NCBI RefSeq assembly: GCF_001544515.1
Contig: NZ_FCOL02000055.1
Coordinates: 1-32,984 of the forward strand
Reading direction: 5' to 3'
DNA length: 32,984 nucleotides
Source: Caballeronia terrestris
GTDB taxonomy: Bacteria > Pseudomonadota > Gammaproteobacteria > Burkholderiales > Burkholderiaceae
Shown: positions 13,679 through 22,241 of the stretch, one piece after another
Layout: each line of letters begins with the position of its first letter
Position numbering within the stretch: the stretch's first letter is position 1
Program-made: the position numbers and the translations under genes
Notes under the pieces: model-generated
The model's database searches: none
What the model was told of the DNA's origin: nothing
What the model saw: only the letters and a program-made list of their open reading frames with translations

Positions 13679-14851
13679 ATGACTTCCCATCCCCAGACTT
13701 TCCACGCGGTGGTCGTCGGCGGCGGGCTCGTCGGCAAGACGGCGGCGCTCGCGCTGACCCAGTCCGGCCTGCGCACCGCGCTCGTCGCCGCGCCCGCCGC
13801 GTCGCTGCCGGCGGGCGCGGCGTTCGATTCGCGCATCTACGCGCTGTCATCGAGTTCGCAGGCGCTGCTGGAACGGCTGCGCGTCTGGCAGGCGCTCGAT
13901 CGCTCGCGCCTGGGCCCCGTCTTCGACATGCGCGTCTTCGGCGATACCCACGCGGAGCTGCATTTCTCGGCATTCCAGGCGTCGGTGCCGCAATTGGCGT
14001 GGATCGTCGAATCGTCGCTGATCGAAAGCTCGCTCGATACCGCGCTGCGCTTCCAGCCGAACCTGTCGTGGTTCGACTCACGCGCACAAGGCATGACCGT
14101 CGAGGACACCGCCGCGCACGTCACGCTCGCGAGCGGTGAGACGCTGGAGGCGGATCTGATCGTCGGCGCGGATGGCGCGCATTCGTGGGTGCGCGCGCAA
14201 ATCGGCTCAAAGGCGACGCGGCGCGATTACCGGCAGACGGGCGTCGTCGCGAATTTCAGGGCCGAGAAGCCGCACGGCGAGACAGCGTACCAGTGGTTCC
14301 GCGACACCGAAATCATCGCTTTGCTGCCGCTGCCGGGCGATCACGTTTCGCTCGTCTGGTCCGCGCGCGCCGATCACGCCGACGCGCTCTTGGCACTCGA
14401 TCCGGCTCAGCTCGCGGCGGAAGTCGAGACGGCCACGCAGAACACGCTCGGCGCGCTCGAATGCGTGACGCCGGCGCAAGGTTTTCCGCTCGCGCTGCAA
14501 ACTGTCGACCGGCTGATCGCGCCGCGCGTGGCGCTCGTCGGCGATGCGGCGCATCTGATCCATCCGCTCGCGGGACAAGGCATGAACCTCGGCCTGCGCG
14601 ACGTCGCCGCGCTCGCCGACGTTCTCGCGAACAAGGAAGCGTTCCGCGATCTCGGCGATCCGGTGCTGTTGCGACGCTACGAACGGGCACGTCGCGAGGA
14701 CATTCAAAAGCTCGTCGTCGCGACCGACGGCCTGCAGAAACTCTTTTCCGTGCCGGGCACGTTCGCGCGCGCGGTGCGCAACACGGGCATGGCGCTCGTC
14801 GGCGCGCAGCCGCTCGTCAAGCGCTGGCTGGTCTCGGCGGCGCTCGGTTAA
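13679..14851 (+). CDS. FAD-dependent UbiH/UbiI/VisC-family hydroxylase
   Basis: A 390-residue flavoprotein monooxygenase of the family that hydroxylates the ubiquinone ring. Visible are the dinucleotide-binding VVGGGLVGKTAAL (about 11-23), the D-G motif LIVGADGAHSWVR (about 160), and the FAD-ribityl motif GDAAHLIHPLAGQGMNLGLR (288-307), all typical of UbiH/UbiF/VisC/Coq6 proteins. Which ring position it acts on cannot be told from the sequence. It probably works at the cytoplasmic face of the membrane. The start is set by homology (short lead before VVGGG) and by the TATAAT just upstream. It is divergent from ychF and followed by dsbC after 59 bp. Confidence 0.9.
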   Translation: MTSHPQTFHAVVVGGGLVGKTAALALTQSGLRTALVAAPAASLPAGAAFDSRIYALSSSSQALLERLRVWQALDRSRLGPVFDMRVFGDTHAELHFSAFQASVPQLAWIVESSLIESSLDTALRFQPNLSWFDSRAQGMTVEDTAAHVTLASGETLEADLIVGADGAHSWVRAQIGSKATRRDYRQTGVVANFRAEKPHGETAYQWFRDTEIIALLPLPGDHVSLVWSARADHADALLALDPAQLAAEVETATQNTLGALECVTPAQGFPLALQTVDRLIAPRVALVGDAAHLIHPLAGQGMNLGLRDVAALADVLANKEAFRDLGDPVLLRRYERARREDIQKLVVATDGLQKLFSVPGTFARAVRNTGMALVGAQPLVKRWLVSAALG

Positions 14852-14910
14852 TCACATGGCGCGCTTGGGCTCACAAAACCGCGCGCCTTTCAGGAATCAC
14901 AGGAATTCGC

Positions 14911-15639
14911 ATGAAAAATACGCTTCGTTCGGCCGTCGTCGCTGCTGCCATGCTCGGTGCGATCTTCGGCATCGGCTGCTCGGCGCAAGCCGACCAGACC
15001 ACCGACAAACTCAAGTCGACGCTGCAATCGCGCATGGGCGACGCGACCATCAAGAGCGTCGAGAAGTCACCCATTCCGGGGCTCTATGAAATCAACCTCG
15101 GCACGCAGATCGTCTACAGCGATGCAACCGGCAACTACGTGCTGCTCGGCGATCTCGTCGATACCCGCACGCGCAGCAATCTGACGGAAGCGCGTCTCGC
15201 GGAAACCAACAAGATCGACTTCGCGAAGCTGCCGTTCGAGAACGCGGTGAAGGTGGTGAAGGGCAACGGCAGCCGCAAGATCGCGGTGTTCTCCGACCCC
15301 AACTGCCCGTACTGCAAGCAGCTCGAAACGACGCTGAAATCCGTCGACAACGTGACCGTCTACACGTTCCTGTACCCGGTGCTCTCGCCGGATTCGACGA
15401 CGAAATCGAAGTCGATCTGGTGCGCGAAGGACCGCGCGATGGCCTGGGAAGGCTGGATGCTCGACCACAAGACGCCGGCGCTCGCGAGCTGCGACACCAC
15501 CGCGATCGACAAGAACATGCAGCTCGGCAAGTCGATGAACGTCACCGGCACGCCGACCGTCTTCCTCGCCGATGGCCGCCGCCTGCCGGGCGCCGTGCCG
15601 GCCGACCGGCTGGAAAAGGAACTGTCGGCGGTACGCTGA
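14911..15639 (+). CDS. dsbC: Thiol:disulfide isomerase DsbC
   Basis: A 242-residue periplasmic protein that isomerises wrong disulfides. A signal peptide spans about residues 1-27 (SAVVAAAMLGAIFGIGCSAQA; a Cys in this segment makes a lipoprotein conceivable but it does not fit the usual lipobox well). The N-terminal dimerisation domain follows (KSVEKSPIPGLYEINLG), then the thioredoxin-like domain with FSDPNCPYC (active-site Cys132 and Cys135), the second DsbC disulfide (WCAKD ... ASCD) and the cis-Pro loop TGTPTVF. All features of DsbC are intact. AGGAATT precedes the start. A terminator lies 20 bp downstream. It would be kept reduced by DsbD, which is not in the window. Confidence 0.95.
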   Translation: MKNTLRSAVVAAAMLGAIFGIGCSAQADQTTDKLKSTLQSRMGDATIKSVEKSPIPGLYEINLGTQIVYSDATGNYVLLGDLVDTRTRSNLTEARLAETNKIDFAKLPFENAVKVVKGNGSRKIAVFSDPNCPYCKQLETTLKSVDNVTVYTFLYPVLSPDSTTKSKSIWCAKDRAMAWEGWMLDHKTPALASCDTTAIDKNMQLGKSMNVTGTPTVFLADGRRLPGAVPADRLEKELSAVR

Positions 15640-15659
15640 GTTCCTGAAGTATCCCGACG

Positions 15660-15680
15660 AGAGGCGCGCAACGCGCCTCT
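15660..15680 (+). terminator. Intrinsic terminator after dsbC
   Basis: A 9-bp GC-rich stem (AGAGGCGCG with its complement) around a CAA loop, followed by TTCTGATTTCT. Confidence 0.7.
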
Positions 15681-15761
15681 TCTGATTTCTGGCCGCCGAT
15701 TCCGGCCTGCCGTCGAAGCGAGCCGCAGCACGCGAGCCGCAATATAAAAAGGACAAGCACG

Positions 15762-17561
15762 ATGAATCCGATCCAGTACACCATCGTTCCGAAGAATCCC
15801 GCCGCGCATCTGTTCGAAGTGACGCTGACCGTCGCCGAGCCCGATCCGGCCGGGCAGCGCTTCATGCTCCCCGTGTGGATTCCCGGCAGCTACATGATCC
15901 GCGAGTTCGCGCGCAACATCGTGACGCTGCAGGCGTTCAACACGGCGGGCCGCCGGATCGCGATCGAGAAAATCGACAAGCATGCGTGGCAGGCCGCGCC
16001 GCACGACGGCCCGATCACGCTTCGTTACGAGGTCTACGGCTGGGATATGTCGGTGCGCGCCGCGCATCTCGACGACACCATCGGCTTCTTCAACGGCACG
16101 AGCGTGTTTCTCGCGGTCGAAGGGCAGGCTGATGCGCCGTGCTCCGTCGATATTCAGGCGCCGCAGGGCGCGGCGTATCGCAACTGGCGCGTCGCGACGG
16201 CGCTCCCGGAGGCGCGCGGCACGAAGCGCTACGGCTTCGGCGCGTATCAGGCGCAGAACTACGACGAGCTCGCCGATCATCCGGTGACGCTCGGCGAATT
16301 CGCGCTCGGCAGCTTCAGCGCGCACGGCGTGAAGCACGACATCGTGATCTCGGGCCGCGTGACGAACCTCGACATGAACCGGCTCGCGGCGGACCTGAAG
16401 CGTGTTTGCGAGGCGCAGATCGCGCTTTTCGAGCCGCGCACGAAAAAAGCGCCGGTCGATCGCTACGTGTTCATGACGGTCGCCGTCGCGGATGGTTATG
16501 GCGGGCTGGAGCATCGCGCGTCGACGGCGCTGATCTGCAATCGCGGCGACCTGCCGGTGCAGGGCCGCGCCGAGATGACCGACGGCTATCGCACGTATCT
16601 CGGCCTGTGCAGCCACGAGTATTTCCATACGTGGAACGTGAAGCGCATCAAGCCGGCGGCGTTCGCGCCGTACGATCTGTCGCAGGAGAATTACACGTCG
16701 CTGTTGTGGCTGTTCGAAGGCTTCACGTCCTATTACGACGATCTGATGCTCGTGCGCAGCGGCCTGATCAACGCGGGCGACTACTTCACGCTCGTCGGCA
16801 AGACGATCGCCGGCGTGCAGCGGGGCAGCGGGCGGCTGAAGCAGACCGTCGCGGAAAGCTCGTTCGACGCGTGGGTCAAGTACTACCGCGCCGACGAAAA
16901 TTCGCCGAATGCGATCGTCAGCTATTACCAGAAGGGCTCGCTGATCGCGCTCGCCTTCGATCTGTCGATCCGCGCGCAAACCGCCAACCGCAAGTCGCTC
17001 GACGACGTGATGCGCTTGCTCTGGCAACGCTACGGCCGCGATTTCTACAACGGCAAGGCGCGCGGCATCGCGGAATCGGAAGTCGAGGCGCTGTTCGCCG
17101 AAGCCACCGGCGCCGATCTGCGGAAGCTCTTTCGCGATGGCGTCCACGGCACGCGTGACCTGCCACTGGACGCGCTCTTCGAGCCGTTCGGCGTCACGCT
17201 CTCCACCGATCTCGCGACGAATGGCACCGCAGGCAAGCCGTCGCTCGGCGCGCGCACGCGCGGCGGCGCGGATTGCACGCTCGCGGTCGTCCACGACGGC
17301 GGCGCGGCGCAAAAGGCGGGTTTGTCGGCGGGCGACGTGCTGGTGGCGATCGACGGGCTGCGCGTCACCGGTTCGAACCTCGACGGGCTGCTTTCGCGCT
17401 ATCTGCCGGGCGCGAAGGTGGAAGTGCACGCGTTTCGACGCGACGAATTGCGCCGCACGGAGCTGAAACTCGACGCGCCGGAAGTCACGCGCTACACGCT
17501 TTCGCCCGTCGATGGACGCGGCCCGGCGAAACAATGGCGCGAGCGCTGGCTGAAGGGGTAA
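15762..17561 (+). CDS. M61-family glycyl aminopeptidase-like metallopeptidase with PDZ domain
   Basis: The 599-residue protein has the M61 layout: an N-terminal beta domain (LPVWIPGSYMIREFARNI), a thermolysin-like catalytic domain with the zinc motif HEYFHTWNVKRI (His285, Glu286, His289) and the third ligand Glu319 in LFEGFTSYYDD, and a C-terminal PDZ domain (about 500-570, AGLSAGDVLVAIDGL). Family members such as the Sphingomonas glycyl aminopeptidase release N-terminal Gly or Ala. All catalytic residues are present. There is no signal peptide, so it is probably cytoplasmic. AAAAGGA lies nine bases before the start. It stands between the dsbC terminator and azoR and is probably its own unit. 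Confidence 0.92.
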   Translation: MNPIQYTIVPKNPAAHLFEVTLTVAEPDPAGQRFMLPVWIPGSYMIREFARNIVTLQAFNTAGRRIAIEKIDKHAWQAAPHDGPITLRYEVYGWDMSVRAAHLDDTIGFFNGTSVFLAVEGQADAPCSVDIQAPQGAAYRNWRVATALPEARGTKRYGFGAYQAQNYDELADHPVTLGEFALGSFSAHGVKHDIVISGRVTNLDMNRLAADLKRVCEAQIALFEPRTKKAPVDRYVFMTVAVADGYGGLEHRASTALICNRGDLPVQGRAEMTDGYRTYLGLCSHEYFHTWNVKRIKPAAFAPYDLSQENYTSLLWLFEGFTSYYDDLMLVRSGLINAGDYFTLVGKTIAGVQRGSGRLKQTVAESSFDAWVKYYRADENSPNAIVSYYQKGSLIALAFDLSIRAQTANRKSLDDVMRLLWQRYGRDFYNGKARGIAESEVEALFAEATGADLRKLFRDGVHGTRDLPLDALFEPFGVTLSTDLATNGTAGKPSLGARTRGGADCTLAVVHDGGAAQKAGLSAGDVLVAIDGLRVTGSNLDGLLSRYLPGAKVEVHAFRRDELRRTELKLDAPEVTRYTLSPVDGRGPAKQWRERWLKG

Positions 17562-17702
17562 AACGCTAAGGCGGTGGATTGTTCTACCCATGCAACAATC
17601 CGTCGCGAGTGCACAGCTTGTTCCGGTCGTCGGAAAAACGAAGAATGCATCCTGTCCCGAGCGCAAACGGCGCCCGAAACCAAACGAAGCACAGGAGCCA
17701 TC

Positions 17703-18299
17703 ATGACGACCATTCTGCAAATCAATTCCGCTGCACGTTCGCAAGGCGCCCAATCGACGCTGCTCGCCGACGAACTCACCGCAAAGCTGCAACAAGCGAA
17801 TCCTGGCACGACGACCGTCGTCCGCAACCTGCTCGCCGACAACCTGCCGCACCTCGACGACGCCACGCTCGGCGCGTTCTTCACGCCCGCCGACCAGCGC
17901 ACCGCCGAGCAAGCCGCGATCAATGCGAAGAGCGAAGCGCTGATCGCCGAACTACAGGCTGCGGATGTCATCGTGATCGCAGCGCCGCTGTACAACTTCG
18001 GCATTTCGTCGCAACTGAAGACGTATTTCGACTGGATCGCCCGTGCTGGGATCACGTTCCAGTACACGGCGAACGGTCCGGAAGGTTTGGTGAAGGGCAA
18101 GAAGGTGTACGTGGTGTCGGCTCGCGGCGGCAAGTACGCCGGCACGCCGCACGATTCGCAGACGCCGTACCTCAAGTCGTTCCTCGGCTTCCTCGGCATG
18201 ACCGACGTGAGCTTCATCTACGCCGAAGGCCTGGCGATGGGTCCGGAAGTCGCCGGTGCCGCGCTCGCCAGCGCACGTGAAGCGATCGCCGCGGTCTGA
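17703..18299 (+). CDS. azoR: FMN-dependent NADH-azoreductase
   Basis: The 198-residue flavodoxin-fold enzyme reduces azo dyes and quinones by two-electron transfer from NADH. The start MTTILQINSAARSQGAQST holds the FMN phosphate loop (S-x-R-x2-x-S). Later motifs are the P-L-Y-N-F-G-I-S-S-Q-L-K-x-Y-F-D-W-I-A-R stretch near 100-118 and the VVSARGGKYAGTP loop around residue 140, both standard for AzoR. CAGGAG precedes the start. It is convergent with ung, with a strong bidirectional terminator between. Confidence 0.95.
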   Translation: MTTILQINSAARSQGAQSTLLADELTAKLQQANPGTTTVVRNLLADNLPHLDDATLGAFFTPADQRTAEQAAINAKSEALIAELQAADVIVIAAPLYNFGISSQLKTYFDWIARAGITFQYTANGPEGLVKGKKVYVVSARGGKYAGTPHDSQTPYLKSFLGFLGMTDVSFIYAEGLAMGPEVAGAALASAREAIAAV

Positions 18300-18321
18300 T
18301 TTGCCGCAATAGCATGTCGTT

Positions 18322-18360
18322 AAAAAACCCGCCAGGTCTTCGGACCGCGGCGGGTTTTTT
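18322..18360. terminator. Bidirectional terminator between azoR and ung
   Basis: A 12-bp perfect stem (AAAAAACCCGCC at 18322-18333 with its complement at 18349-18360) gives a T6 run on each strand. It can end both azoR and the leftward trp-CYTH-ung transcript. Confidence 0.9.
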
Positions 18361-18366
18361 GCGTTT

Positions 18367-19128
18367 TCAGGCGAGCAATTGCGGATCGTCCGGGAGCCGC
18401 CAGTCGATCGGCGGGCGGCCGTGTTTTTGCAGATAATCGTTTGCCATCGCGAAGTGGCCGCAGCCCAGAAACCCGCGATGCGCCGACAACGGCGACGGAT
18501 GCGGCGCCTCCAGCACACAATGCGCTTTGCCCGTGTCCGCGATCAGCGCGCGTTTCGCCTGCGCATGCGCGCCCCACAGCATGAAGACGAGGCCGTCGTG
18601 GCGCGTCGCGAGTTCATGGATCAGCGTGTCGGTGCACTGCTCCCATCCGCGCTTCGCATGGCTGCCGGCCTTGTCGCGCTCCACCGTCAGCGACGTGTTC
18701 AGCAGCAGCACACCTTGCTTCGCCCACGCGTCGAGGCAGCCGTGCTTGGGCGCCTCGAAACCGAGACTCGCGTTGATTTCCTTGAAGATATTGCGCAGCG
18801 ACGGTGGCGGCCGCACCGGCGACGGCACCGAAAACGCCAGTCCATGAGCCTGCGGCGCGCCGCGATCCTCGCCGTGATACGGGTCCTGGCCGAGGATCAC
18901 GACCTTTACGTCGTCCGGACTCGTCAGGCGCAGCGCGCGGAAAACATCGGCGGGATAGACGGTTTTGCCCGCCGCGCGCTCCGCATCGACGAAAGCGCAC
19001 AGCGCCGCGTAATGTCTGCTTTCGATGAACGGCTTCAGGTGCTTGCGCCAGGCTGGCGGCAGCGCGTCGAACTGGCTTTCCAGCGTGGCCGTGGTCTGGG
19101 GAACGTCGAAAAGTGTCGCCTGGTTCAT
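18367..19128 (-). CDS. ung: Uracil-DNA glycosylase
   Basis: The 253-residue family 1 enzyme cuts uracil from DNA to start base-excision repair. Motifs: water-activating GQDPYHG (Asp82), PPSLRNIFKEI (phosphate-clamp region), LLLNTSLTVE, and HPSPLSAHRGF (His210, with the Leu intercalation loop). All are intact. The ATG overlaps the stop of the CYTH gene by four bases (ATGA), so the two are translationally coupled. It is the last gene of the leftward set that includes trpEGDC and ends at the terminator at 18322-18360. Confidence 0.97.
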   Translation of the reverse strand: MNQATLFDVPQTTATLESQFDALPPAWRKHLKPFIESRHYAALCAFVDAERAAGKTVYPADVFRALRLTSPDDVKVVILGQDPYHGEDRGAPQAHGLAFSVPSPVRPPPSLRNIFKEINASLGFEAPKHGCLDAWAKQGVLLLNTSLTVERDKAGSHAKRGWEQCTDTLIHELATRHDGLVFMLWGAHAQAKRALIADTGKAHCVLEAPHPSPLSAHRGFLGCGHFAMANDYLQKHGRPPIDWRLPDDPQLLA

Positions 19129-19769
19129 TTCGATGCGTCCGGTTTCTGCTCGCGCAGACGATAGCCGCGCTGCGCCTTGCTCACGTCGTCCGGTTGCAGG
19201 TCGGGAAACGCGCCGCGCAATTCGGCGGACAGCGTCGACAAAGCGCCTTCACCGCCGGATTTCAGTTCCAGCTCGACCTCGCTGATCGGCGACGTGCGCT
19301 TTTCCCCGTCGATTTCCGCGCTTACTTCACCGAGATCGAGTGCGGCTTCGATCGTTGCGCCTTCGTGCGCGATGGTCCAGTAACGGCGCTCGAAATCCGT
19401 GCGGAAGAGGGCGGTCAGCTCGGACGCGGCCTCTTTCAGCGCTCCGCAGGCGTCGTCTTCGCTGCAGGCGGCGAGGATCGCTTCGATTTCGAGCTTTTCG
19501 CCCGCCACCGGCATTTCCCACTCATGCCGGCTGTGCAATCCCGCCTCCGACTGACCGATCGTCTTGTACGTCTGCAGCCACTGATCCGGCGTACGGCGCA
19601 GGCGCAGCGCGCTTTTCGCTTTCGCGAGCCGCAGATCGGGCGTATCGAAATAGATGTTCGCGAGCACGATCGTCGTGCCCGGTTCGCCGGTGCGCTCGGT
19701 GAAGAAGCGCGCGACGTCGTCGTGTTGCGGCGCCGGCAGCGCCAGCTTGATCTCACGTTCGATGCTCAA
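19125..19769 (-). CDS. CYTH-domain protein (inorganic triphosphatase-like)
   Basis: The 214-residue protein starts with the CYTH signature E-x-E-x-K (MSIEREIKL, Glu4, Glu6, Lys8). Later come YFDTPDLRL, ALRLRR, W-x-Q-T-Y-K-T, the acidic LDLGEVSAEIDG and ISEVELELKSG, which supply the basic and acidic residues of the triphosphate tunnel. E. coli YgiF, which has this domain plus CHAD, is an inorganic triphosphatase; this protein has no CHAD domain. The substrate is inferred to be triphosphate. It lies 18 bp after trpC and overlaps ung by four bases. Confidence 0.9.
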   Translation of the reverse strand: MSIEREIKLALPAPQHDDVARFFTERTGEPGTTIVLANIYFDTPDLRLAKAKSALRLRRTPDQWLQTYKTIGQSEAGLHSRHEWEMPVAGEKLEIEAILAACSEDDACGALKEAASELTALFRTDFERRYWTIAHEGATIEAALDLGEVSAEIDGEKRTSPISEVELELKSGGEGALSTLSAELRGAFPDLQPDDVSKAQRGYRLREQKPDASK

Positions 19770-19787
19770 AATGACGGTCCGGAAACG

Positions 19788-20573
19788 TTAGAAGAACATG
19801 CGGGCGAGCTCGGTGCCCGGATCGTCGGCGCGCATGAACGCTTCGCCGACGAGGAACGTGTGCACGTCCATCGCGCGCAGCCGGTCCACGTCGACGCGGC
19901 TCATGATCCCCGACTCCGTCACCACGATGCGATCGTCGGGAATCGCTTCGAGCATGCCGATGGTCGTCTCGATCGACGTCTCGAACGTGCGCAGATTGCG
20001 GTTGTTGATGCCGATGAGCGGCGTCTTCAGCGTGAGCGACTGGTGCAATTCCTCGGCGTCGTGCACTTCGACGAGCACCGCGAGCCCGAGCGAATGCGCG
20101 TAGGCCTCGAGGTCCTGCATCTGCGACAGTTCGAGCGCCGCGGCGATCAGCAGGATGCAGTCGGCGCCCATCGCGCGGGCTTCGAGGATCTGGTACGGAT
20201 CGATAATGAAGTCCTTGCGCAGCACCGGCAGGCTGCACGCGGCGCGCGCTTCTTCGAGATACGCGACGCTGCCTTTAAAGAACTGCACGTCCGTCAGCAC
20301 CGAAAGGCACGCGGCGCCGCCTTTTTCGTACGACCGTGCGATCTCGGCGGGAACAAAGTTTTCACGCAGAACACCCTTCGACGGGCTCGCCTTCTTCACT
20401 TCCGCGATGATCGCGGGCTTGCCCTCGGCGTGCTTCGCGCGCAACGCGCCAACGAAGTCACGATGATCGCGCGCGCTCGCTTCCAGCCGCAGTTCTTCCA
20501 GCGGCGCGCTTTGCTCGGCGGCGCGGATTTCCTCGCGTTTGACCGCGATGATGCGGTCGAGAATGTCGCTCAT
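19788..20573 (-). CDS. trpC: Indole-3-glycerol-phosphate synthase
   Basis: The 261-residue TIM-barrel enzyme closes the indole ring from CdRP in tryptophan synthesis. Motifs: IIAEVKKASPSKG (catalytic Lys in the first strand), LSVLTDVQFFKGS, VLRKDFIIDPYQI (catalytic Lys), VEVHDAEEL, LIGINNRNLRTFE, and VTESGIMSRVDV, then FLVGEAFMR. It is a stand-alone TrpC, not fused to TrpF. It is 13 bp downstream of trpD in the order E-G-D-C. The start MSDILDRIIAVK is as usual. Confidence 0.97.
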   Translation of the reverse strand: MSDILDRIIAVKREEIRAAEQSAPLEELRLEASARDHRDFVGALRAKHAEGKPAIIAEVKKASPSKGVLRENFVPAEIARSYEKGGAACLSVLTDVQFFKGSVAYLEEARAACSLPVLRKDFIIDPYQILEARAMGADCILLIAAALELSQMQDLEAYAHSLGLAVLVEVHDAEELHQSLTLKTPLIGINNRNLRTFETSIETTIGMLEAIPDDRIVVTESGIMSRVDVDRLRAMDVHTFLVGEAFMRADDPGTELARMFF

Positions 20574-20586
20574 GGTCTAAATCCGG

Positions 20587-21618
20587 TTACTTTGAGAATT
20601 GCTGTGTGAAGCGCACGAGTTCATCGACTTTTTCGCGCGCCGCGCCGCTCGCGATCGCTTCGCGCGCCACCTGCATGCCGTCCGCGATCGATTCGACGAT
20701 ATTCGCCGCGTAAAGCGCCGCGCCCGCGTTCAGCGTGACGATCTCGCGCGCGACGCCCTGCTTGTTGTTCAGCGCGCCGAGCAGCATTGTCTTCGATTCC
20801 TGCGCGTCCTCCACCTTCAGCGTGCGATTCGACACCATTTGCAGGCCGAAGTCCTCCGGATGAATCTCGTATTCGCGCACTTCGCCGTTTACCAGTTCGC
20901 CGACCTTGGTCGCCGCGCCGAGCGACACTTCGTCCATGCCGTCCTTGCCGTAGACGACGAGCACGTGCTTTGCACCCAGACGCTGCATCACGCGCACCTG
21001 AATGCCGACCAGATCTTCGTGGAACACGCCCTGCAACTGGTTCGGCGCGCCCGCCGGATTGGTCAGCGGGCCGAGAATGTTGAAAATCGTCCGTACGCCG
21101 AGCTCGCGGCGCACCGGCGCGATGTTTTTCATCGCCGGATGATGGTTCGGCGCGAACATGAAGCCCATGCCGGTTTCGGCAATCGACCCCGCCACTTGTT
21201 CCGGCGTCAGGTCGATGTTGACGCCGAGCGCTTCCAGCACGTCCGCGCTGCCCGACTTGCTCGATACGCCGCGGTTGCCGTGCTTCGCGACCTTCGCGCC
21301 GGCCGCCGCGCTGACGAACATCGTCGCGGTGGAGATGTTGAAGGTGTGCGAGCCGTCGCCGCCCGTGCCGACGATATCGACGAAATTCGAGTTGTCCTCG
21401 ACTTCGACGTGGTTCGCGAACTCTCGCATCACGGTCGCGGCGGCGGCGATCTCGCCGATAGTTTCCTTTTTCACGCGCAAGCCGGTGATGATCGCGGCGG
21501 CCATCACGGGCGACATCTCGCCGCGCATGATCATGCGCATCAGGTGCAGCATTTCGTCGTGAAAAATCTCGCGATGCTCGATCGTGCGCTGCAACGCTTC
21601 TTGCGGAGTGATGGTCAT
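20587..21618 (-). CDS. trpD: Anthranilate phosphoribosyltransferase
   Basis: The 343-residue enzyme joins anthranilate to PRPP. Motifs: MRMIMRGEMSPVMAAAI in the helical domain, the glycine-rich GTGGDGSHTFNIST (PRPP binding, about 80-93), KHGNRGVSSKSGSADVLEAL, and RRELGVRTIFNILGPLTNP. All key elements are present. The ATG at 21618 gives the family's usual start (MTITPQEALQRTIEHREI); a GTG at 21648 overlapping the trpG stop would add ten residues. It follows trpG after 26 bp. Confidence 0.96.
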   Translation of the reverse strand: MTITPQEALQRTIEHREIFHDEMLHLMRMIMRGEMSPVMAAAIITGLRVKKETIGEIAAAATVMREFANHVEVEDNSNFVDIVGTGGDGSHTFNISTATMFVSAAAGAKVAKHGNRGVSSKSGSADVLEALGVNIDLTPEQVAGSIAETGMGFMFAPNHHPAMKNIAPVRRELGVRTIFNILGPLTNPAGAPNQLQGVFHEDLVGIQVRVMQRLGAKHVLVVYGKDGMDEVSLGAATKVGELVNGEVREYEIHPEDFGLQMVSNRTLKVEDAQESKTMLLGALNNKQGVAREIVTLNAGAALYAANIVESIADGMQVAREAIASGAAREKVDELVRFTQQFSK

Positions 21619-21644
21619 GGTCGATTCGCTCTTCGGGTCGATCT

Positions 21645-22229
21645 TCACGCGCGTTTGCCTTGCGCCGGGCTTTTCACGAAGTTCTCGAGCAGCGCATGGC
21701 CATGCTCGGACAGGATCGATTCGGGGTGGAATTGGACGCCTTCAACCGCCAGTTCCTTGTGCCGCACGCCCATGATTTCGCCGTCGGGCGTCCACGCGGA
21801 GATTTCGAGACAGTCGGGCAGCGATTCGCGCTCGATCGCGAGCGAGTGATAGCGCGTCACCTTGAAGTGCTTCGGCAGGTCGGCGAACACGCCCTTGCAG
21901 TCGGTTTCGATCTCGCTCACCTTGCCGTGCATGATGGTCTGCGCGCGCACGACGCGTCCGCCGAAGGCCTCGCCGATCGCCTGATGGCCCAGGCAGACGC
22001 CGAGAATCGGCAGCTTGCCGGAGAATTCGCGCAGCACGTCGAGCGTGATGCCGGCGTGCTGCGGGTTGCTCGGCCCGGGCGACAGGCATATGCGCTCCGG
22101 ATTGAGCTTCGCGATACCGTCGAGGGTGATTTCGTCGTTGCGGTAAGTCTGGACGTCTTCGCCGAGTTCGCCGAAGTACTGGACCAGGTTATAGGTGAAC
22201 GAGTCGTAGTTGTCGATCATCAGCAGCAT
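21645..22229 (-). CDS. trpG: Anthranilate synthase component II (glutamine amidotransferase)
   Basis: The 194-residue class I amidotransferase gives ammonia to TrpE. It starts MLLMIDNYDSFTYNLVQYFG and has the oxyanion motif SPGPSNP, the nucleophile Cys in GVCLGHQAIGEAFGG, and His/Glu of the triad in GVQFHPESILSEHG. It is a separate subunit, 12 bp after trpE. In some bacteria such a TrpG also serves PabB, but the operon position points to tryptophan. Confidence 0.96.
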   Translation of the reverse strand: MLLMIDNYDSFTYNLVQYFGELGEDVQTYRNDEITLDGIAKLNPERICLSPGPSNPQHAGITLDVLREFSGKLPILGVCLGHQAIGEAFGGRVVRAQTIMHGKVSEIETDCKGVFADLPKHFKVTRYHSLAIERESLPDCLEISAWTPDGEIMGVRHKELAVEGVQFHPESILSEHGHALLENFVKSPAQGKRA

Positions 22230-22241
22230 GGCTGTCTCCGT

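Noticed and set aside
14185..14910. Fusion of a long Arg-rich frame to the N-terminus of DsbC
   Set aside because: The frame is open through the UbiH-family gene only by GC bias; DsbC has its own signal peptide and ribosome binding site at 14911.
15360..17912. 850-codon open frame on the minus strand
   Set aside because: It is antisense to dsbC and the M61 gene; its Arg/Ala-rich product shows no domain and is the mirror of high-GC codon use.
19113..20609. 498-codon open frame on the plus strand
   Set aside because: Antisense to the CYTH gene and trpC, both of which carry full catalytic motifs.
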